DNA from: Chloroflexota bacterium | GTDB lineage: Bacteria > Chloroflexota > Ktedonobacteria > Ktedonobacterales > JADMIN01 | Length of the DNA stretch: 64,000 nucleotides | NCBI GenBank assembly: GCA_021323855.1 | Contig: JAJPKE010000036.1 | Location: 105,124-169,123 of the forward strand | Reading direction: 5' to 3' | Shown here: positions 60,963 to 64,000 of the stretch, piece by piece | How positions within the stretch are numbered: the first letter of the stretch is position 1 | Layout: the number at the start of each line of letters is the position of its first letter | Notes under the pieces: model-generated | The model's input: only the letters and a program-made list of their open reading frames with translations | What the model was told of the DNA's origin: nothing | Databases searched by the model: none | Translations under genes and position numbers: made by a program

Positions 60963-61019
60963 ACCTCACCCCGGCCTACGGCCACCCCTCTCCCAGAGGA
61001 GAGGGGGATGGGGTGAGGT
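60963..61019. repeat. Short-form CCTCACCCC dispersed repeat abutting the permease stop
   Basis: ACCTCACCCC (60963-60972) and GGGGTGAGGT (61010-61019) form outer arms; CCCCTCTCC (60985-60993) and GGAGAGGGG (60998-61006) form inner ones. The whole can fold as a nested hairpin right after the FtsX gene stop, possibly acting as its terminator. Confidence 0.85.
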
Positions 61020-63746
61020 CTATTCATATCGCAACACGTTCAGCGGGCGCACGCGGGTCGCTTTCCACGCCACCAGTCCGGCGACGAGCATGCAAACCGC
61101 AGCAGTGCCAACCACCACGACCAGGATCAGCGCCAGGTTTGTGCCCAGGGTGACATGGAAGGCGGTGCTGGCAAGGATACCCGCCACCAGCGCGGCCAGT
61201 AGCATTGCCAGCACTGCGCCGACGAAGCCAATGGACCCGTTCTCGATCAGCACCTCGCTCAGAATGCCACTGCTGGTGTAGCCTACTGATTTGAGGATAC
61301 CCAGTTCACGGCGGCGCTCTAGCAGCGCCAGCGCCACCGCATTGGCGATGATGATGAGGCCGGCCAGCAGCGCCAGTGAGGCCACCGCCGTCATCATCGT
61401 CACCAGATTGTTGAGCAATCCCAGGTAGAAGTTCAATTCTTGCGCCAGGCTGATGACCTGCACCGACGGCACCGCCTGCTGAATGGTTTGCAGCGCCTTA
61501 TCCGCCTGGCCGGGAGCGAGAATCAGACTGTAGACATAGACCGGGTGCCCAAAGGTCAGGCTGTTCACCAGGCTGATATCGCCCTGGATGGGATGCGCCA
61601 GCGCGCCAAAGGTCGTGGCGCTCTGGAAGAAGCCAACGATGGTGAGTGTGACGGTTGGCTGGCCTGTTGCGCCCGCGAGTGTCAGCGTATCGCCTAGCTT
61701 GAGATTGAAGGGCGCCTGCGCGAAGTCTTGCGCCACGATGACATTGTTCGTGCCAGCGTCCTGTGCTGTCAGGTTGCGCCCGATCTGGCTGTCCTGGTTG
61801 CCTTTGACGAGCGGCTCCGTGGGGAGTTGCCCCTGCGCCAGATTGTTTCCGGCGACGCCAGATAGGTCAGTGATGGCCGTCTGCCGCTGTGTTGCGTTGA
61901 GACCACTCAAGAACTGCGCAATGGGTACACCGTTGACCGCCTGCGGCTGGGTGATCGCCAGCGCCGTCACGCTTTCTTTTTTGACGCCGGAAATCCTGGC
62001 CAGTTCGGCGTCTACAGCTGCCTTATCGGCGCTGCTGGCGTTGATAAAGGTATTGTAGCCGCCGGTGTAGTTGGCGGCGGTGGCCGAGATACCAGTTTCG
62101 AGGTTCTGGCCGAGCGTCAGAATCAGGCCAATGGCAAAGACGCCGACGAAGAGCGCCACCAGCGTCGTCGCGCTGCGCGCTTTCTTGCGCCCGATGTTGC
62201 GTAGCGCCATCCTGACATTAGATTTGGCGCTGGGTGGCAGCAGCACCACCAGCACACCGATCAATGTCACCGTCAGGAAGAGGATGCCAAAGGCCGGTAT
62301 CACCATGATGAAGAGAAGCGAGAGCGCCAGCGCCACCACCTCAACTAGAATGTACTGCCAGATGAAATGGTCCAGTACCGGCAATCTACCGATGATGAGC
62401 GCCACCAGCGTGAAGCCCAGCGTCAGCAGCAGCAGGAAAAGGCCACCGCCAACCACGACACCCAGCGAGACCACAACGTTTTGCACGATACTCAGCGCGA
62501 GGACGAAGAAGAGCGCCACCAGCACCGCGCCCAGCGCCAGCGAGAAGCCAATACCGCTGCGGCTATGCTCGCCCAGCCCGCGCAGCACGGAGACGGGGCG
62601 AATCTGGCTGGCCTGTGCGATTGGCAGCAGGCCGAAGATCAGCGCGGTGAAGAAACCTATCGCCACGCCGGAGAGAACCGTCAGCGGGTCAATCGTCACC
62701 GGCAGGGTTAGCGTCAAGACATTCTCCATCAGCCCTTTGACCAGAAAGCTCACGCCGATGCCGACGGCGGCGCCAACAATGCCGCCGAGCAGACCCAGCA
62801 CGCCAGCCTCGACACCAAAGAGCAGCACCAGATCGCCGCGCCGGTAGCCAGCGGTTTTGAGCATGGCAATCTCGGTCTGGCGGCGGCGCAGCACCACCTG
62901 CATCGTATTGACGATGCCGATGCCACCGATCAAGAGCGCCAGCAGTCCGGCCACCTGCAAGAAGTAGCGAATGGATTGCACGCTCTGCTGGCTCTGCTGC
63001 AACGTGTCTTTGGTCGTCGTGACGCTCACCAGTGGCAGCGCCTTCAGGATATCCTGCTTGGCAGTGGCGGCGTTGGCGTCGCTATGCCCCGGCACATCAG
63101 CATAGACCGCCTGGTAGCCCAGCGGCGCTGGATTGGTCGTTGGCAACGCCGCGAAGCCGTTGAACGCCATCAGCATGGTGTCGCCGGAGAAAAGCGGCGT
63201 GTTGTTGATCTCACCGGCGATGGTGGCCGTGAACGCGCGCCCAAGCGAATGCACGACGACGCTATCGCCCACCTGCACCCCCAGCGTGGTCAGCGTGTTC
63301 TCGGTGACGACGACGTTGTTGCCGGTCAGCAGCGTTGAGAGTTGCCCATCGCTGGGACTGATGAATTGGGGCGCGCCGGCCAGCGGAAACTTTGCCGGGT
63401 CAACCGCCCAGATCTGTGTGGCATGGATGGCGTTCTTGTTATCTCTGGCCTGCGCAGCGATTTTGGCGACCGCCGTGTAATTGGTCAGCACGCCCTGGGT
63501 GGTAAGCTGGCTAAAGGTTGCCAGGTTCGTGGCAGGAATCTCGCTGGTGGCGTTGAAGACAGCGAGGTCGCCGCCATTGGCCGCGCGAACATTAGCGGTC
63601 AGCGCGCTATTGATACTGTTGCCGACGAGTTGCAACGCGACAATCGCCATCACGCCGACGGCGATACAGAAGATCGCCAGCAGCGTGCGCTGGCCGCCAC
63701 GCGCCAGCGAGCGCGTCGCATAGCTCCAATACATACGGGTCTTCAT
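61020..63746 (-). CDS. ABC transporter permease, FtsX/MacB-like, two FtsX domains
   Basis: A 908-residue permease with about ten membrane segments. It begins MYWSYATRSLARGGQRTLLAIFCIAVGVMAIVAL, a MacB-type entry, followed by an extracytoplasmic MacB_PCD-like domain, three helices near ~270-400 with the first FtsX motif (GIVNTMQVVLRRRQTEIAMLKTAGYRRGDLVLLF), a second extracytoplasmic domain, and a second FtsX unit near the end (ALLERRRELGILKSVGYTSSGILSEVLIENGSIGFVGA). These mechanotransmitting exporters act on lipoproteins, peptides or antibiotics. ATPase partner is at 63830. Confidence 0.93.
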   Translation of the reverse strand: MKTRMYWSYATRSLARGGQRTLLAIFCIAVGVMAIVALQLVGNSINSALTANVRAANGGDLAVFNATSEIPATNLATFSQLTTQGVLTNYTAVAKIAAQARDNKNAIHATQIWAVDPAKFPLAGAPQFISPSDGQLSTLLTGNNVVVTENTLTTLGVQVGDSVVVHSLGRAFTATIAGEINNTPLFSGDTMLMAFNGFAALPTTNPAPLGYQAVYADVPGHSDANAATAKQDILKALPLVSVTTTKDTLQQSQQSVQSIRYFLQVAGLLALLIGGIGIVNTMQVVLRRRQTEIAMLKTAGYRRGDLVLLFGVEAGVLGLLGGIVGAAVGIGVSFLVKGLMENVLTLTLPVTIDPLTVLSGVAIGFFTALIFGLLPIAQASQIRPVSVLRGLGEHSRSGIGFSLALGAVLVALFFVLALSIVQNVVVSLGVVVGGGLFLLLLTLGFTLVALIIGRLPVLDHFIWQYILVEVVALALSLLFIMVIPAFGILFLTVTLIGVLVVLLPPSAKSNVRMALRNIGRKKARSATTLVALFVGVFAIGLILTLGQNLETGISATAANYTGGYNTFINASSADKAAVDAELARISGVKKESVTALAITQPQAVNGVPIAQFLSGLNATQRQTAITDLSGVAGNNLAQGQLPTEPLVKGNQDSQIGRNLTAQDAGTNNVIVAQDFAQAPFNLKLGDTLTLAGATGQPTVTLTIVGFFQSATTFGALAHPIQGDISLVNSLTFGHPVYVYSLILAPGQADKALQTIQQAVPSVQVISLAQELNFYLGLLNNLVTMMTAVASLALLAGLIIIANAVALALLERRRELGILKSVGYTSSGILSEVLIENGSIGFVGAVLAMLLAALVAGILASTAFHVTLGTNLALILVVVVGTAAVCMLVAGLVAWKATRVRPLNVLRYE

Positions 63747-63829
63747 GGCTATTGCTCCTTCCGAAGCTCACAGATGTGCAGGATGTGCAGGAAAGCGGAT
63801 AATCTGAAAGGCGTTTGATGATGTCTGAT

Positions 63830-64000
63830 TCACGATTGTTCGCCGTTGCCATCGTTAGCCACCAGGCCGTCCACGATGCGAATGGAGCGGTCAGCGGAGG
63901 AGGCGACGTTAGGGTCATGGGTGGCGATCACAAACGTCGTGCCGGTCGCCTGGCGTAGATCGCGAATCATCTGCAACACATTGTCGCCGTTCTTCTTGTC
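63830..64000 (-). CDS. ABC transporter ATPase (LolD/MacB-like), C-terminal end only
   Basis: The last 56 residues of an ATPase running off the window. The H-loop TTFVIATHDPNVASSADRSIRIVDG is visible and identifies it as the FtsX-system (MacB/LolD-type) ATPase. It ends 83 bases before the permease, in the same direction, and should form the exporter with it. The Walker motifs lie outside the window. Confidence 0.88.
   Translation of the reverse strand, partial: DKKNGDNVLQMIRDLRQATGTTFVIATHDPNVASSADRSIRIVDGLVANDGNGEQS

Overview
The window is 64 kb of GC-rich bacterial chromosome (about 60% GC by eye) with dense, mostly real coding content and no rRNA, tRNA, CRISPR array or intact insertion sequence that I could find. 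The gene mix points to Chloroflexota, probably a Ktedonobacteria-like soil lineage: a Uma2 nuclease, an F420-type Ddn nitroreductase, many TetR/MarR/MerR/ArsR one-component regulators, SpoIIE phosphatase, TIR proteins with membrane segments, LiaS/LiaR-like two-component genes, and dispersed CCTCACCCC-type palindromic repeats. That placement is inference from family content, not from a marker gene.

Layout. 1-2.5 kb: end of a secreted protein, Uma2, and a VapC-like toxin pair. 2.5-6.6 kb: a fused O-antigen-ligase/glycosyltransferase and, just upstream in the same direction, a protein joining a degenerate receiver domain to an IS5-type transposase N-terminal domain. 6.8-10.4 kb: a MerR metal sensor with a textbook MerR operator, overlapped at its 3' end by a 28-residue protein containing 10 cysteines (metallothionein-like), then carbonic anhydrase, alpha/beta hydrolase and a second MerR. 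10.4-17.6 kb: a complete branched-chain amino-acid-type ABC importer (livFGHMK) flanked by two TetR genes. 17.8-22.8 kb: a helix-turn-helix protein, then MarR plus a heterodimeric ABC exporter. 22.8-30.6 kb: small membrane proteins, SDR, AhpD-like protein, cupredoxin plus haem membrane protein, a DtxR regulator, and an M-box (Mg2+) riboswitch before an NRAMP-related transporter. 30.7-35 kb: two adjacent TIR-transmembrane proteins and a large membrane protein. 35-39 kb: glyoxylate shunt (aceB, aceA) with a divergent LysR. 39-53.6 kb: small enzymes and regulators (methyltransferase, MFS/HxlR, MarR/Ddn, DHFR-like, SpoIIE phosphatase, amidase, QueA, RIO kinase), plus an isolated 31-codon gene with its own promoter, Shine-Dalgarno and terminator. 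54-57 kb: an orphan Bro-N antirepressor-like protein and an MBL/ArsR pair. 57-64 kb: response regulator, membrane HAMP-like protein, histidine kinase, FtsX-type permease and the end of its ATPase.

Most of the window is single-gene or two- to five-gene transcription units with a regulator next to its likely target. The least expected items are the MerR-metallothionein microgene unit, the pseudo-receiver/transposase-domain fusion, the 31-codon unit upstream of the RIO kinase, and two families of dispersed palindromes, one of which has been absorbed in frame into a protein. Start sites were often moved downstream of the longest frame where a Shine-Dalgarno or promoter decided the matter. All functions are assigned by reading motifs; no database search was run.
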